Origin: Chaetorhynchus papuensis
Lineage: Eukaryota; Chordata; Aves; Passeriformes; Rhipiduridae
Length of the DNA stretch: 64,000 nucleotides
NCBI GenBank assembly: GCA_013396525.1
Contig: VWYX01000743.1
Location: forward strand, 245,917-309,916
Reading direction: 5' to 3'
In this document: one piece after another, positions 63,125 to 64,000 of the stretch
Layout of the letters: each line of letters begins with the position of its first letter
How positions within the stretch are numbered: position 1 is the stretch's first letter
Notes under the pieces: generated by a model
The model's database searches: none
What the model saw: the letters and a program-made list of their open reading frames with translations, nothing else
What the model was told of the DNA's origin: nothing
Translations under genes and position numbers: made by a program

Positions 63125-64000
63125 GAAAGGCTCTTATCTGCTGAAATTGGAAAGAACTGCAAAACATCATCTATCTTGGTCCGAGGGAGCTGAAATTCTT
63201 CTCATAAAAGCAGTATTTGACTTCAGCATTGATCATGTTTTCTCTTGGGGCCAAGAGAGCTTTCAAAAATCAGTGTGCTGAGACTAGGATGACTTCTTGC
63301 CTGAGCTTGCTAGTTTTGCCTAAGTATTTTGTCCTCTCTGCACTAAGCACAAGAGTCTAACAAATTCTAAGTTGTTGTTTGTAGACAAATAACATTATAT
63401 GGCAACTGTTTAAAGGCAGACACTTCCACCTACTTTTTTTTTTTTAATTGTTAAAAATTTGAAAGCAGAATGTCTCAGGCACTGAGGACATTTACAGAAA
63501 ATCAAGCCGAACAGCGTGCAGTTTTTCACACTTTGTTGGAATTTGGATAGTGGACACTTTAATCTCAGTTTAAATCTGTTGAATAAGTTTAAAACTATTT
63601 GCGTTTGGAAACTGACATGCCACCACTTCTCTCCTGGAAATTTCCTAAATTTGGAAAGGCTGCAAAGGTCCTTGGACTTCTCTGTCAGAGAGTTGTGTGG
63701 TAGCTGCTGAGCCATTAGTATTAGGAGGGAATAGCAAAGGGAGGTAAAGAATCAGTTGTCGGGGGCCTTCAAATCCATAGACACTTCTTTCCTTCAGAAA
63801 AGTTCCACAGAAAATAAGAGGGGTGAAACTTTTGGTCCTTGAGAAGTGACTCTCAAATGCAAAATCACAACTTTTGATTGCCCTTAAAATGTATTAAAAT
63901 GATACTGAGTACACAGCAATGATTAAATGGCTGAATAATAAACTAGAGTAGTCAAAGTACATAGACTGAGGGGGAGCTATTACCAGAATGACTGTAATTA

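Larger units (their letters stand above)
56346..64000. other. Unique AT-rich noncoding sequence
   Basis: No gene, RNA gene or large transposon recognised. Frames of 115 codons (60601-60948) and 125 codons (61359-61736) lack family motifs. Notable small features are a pair of inverted repeats at 57171-57230, a double CAGCTG plus SOX-like cluster at 59779-59809 and a PBX/MEIS-type CTGTCAATCA at 63115-63124. Some intervals may be conserved noncoding elements. Confidence 0.55.

Noticed and set aside
1..64000. CRISPR array, operon, bacterial or phage gene content
   Set aside because: No regularly spaced repeats with unique spacers and no compact coding layout. CR1 and retroviral LTRs place the window in a bird genome.
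1..64000. tRNA, rRNA or spliceosomal RNA genes
   Set aside because: No cloverleaf with A/B box consensus, rRNA core or snRNA signature was recognised by reading; a covariance-model scan would be needed to exclude decayed copies.

Overview
The window looks like a gene-poor, AT-rich stretch of a bird nuclear genome, most likely a passerine. The main evidence is repeat content: several 5'-truncated CR1 LINE copies with the characteristic CR1 3' terminus, and solo LTRs of a type common in songbirds. I recognise these families from memory, not from a database search. No operons, Shine-Dalgarno sites or compact gene layout are present. No host protein-coding exon could be supported. Open reading frames are short (mostly 60-125 codons), lack family motifs, and are what chance gives in AT-rich DNA. 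The longest (about 178 and 209 codons) lie in the GC-rich, internally repetitive LTR at 13.7-14.8 kb and are not credible genes. A 35-base run of N marks an assembly gap at 39.8 kb.

Layout. 1-7.4 kb: unique AT-rich sequence with at most one tiny CR1 trace. 7.4-8.2 kb: CR1, plus strand. 8.2-13.65 kb: unique sequence with a small triple inverted repeat at 12.9 kb. 13.656-14.770 kb: a complete solo LTR with a perfect 5-bp target-site duplication. 15.1-15.6 kb: CR1, minus strand. 20.0-20.7 and 21.6-22.6 kb: two minus-strand LTRs of the same family as the 13.7-kb copy. 22.6-31 kb: unique sequence. 31.0-31.5 kb: CR1, minus strand. 33.5 kb: a striking near-perfect 22-bp hairpin beside a direct copy of one arm. 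40.6-41.1 kb: a second LTR family, minus strand. 43.2 kb: a micro-CR1. 44.9-45.4 kb: CR1, minus strand. 45.4-45.9 kb: a candidate conserved regulatory block with a perfect 16-bp homeodomain-type palindrome. About 47.9-48.4 kb: a probable LTR with a TATA box, polypyrimidine tract and poly(A) signal. 50.1-50.5 kb: CR1, plus strand. 55.1-56.3 kb: a CR1 split by a solo LTR. 56.3-64 kb: unique sequence with candidate regulatory motif clusters.

No set of genes works together here. The window reads as intergenic or deep intronic DNA whose identifiable parts are decayed retroelements, small local rearrangements and possible regulatory elements. I found no convincing undescribed coding system. The best leads for follow-up are the 33.5-kb hairpin, the 45.6-kb palindromic block, the nested LTR-in-CR1, and the TATA/poly(A)-bearing LTR near 48 kb.
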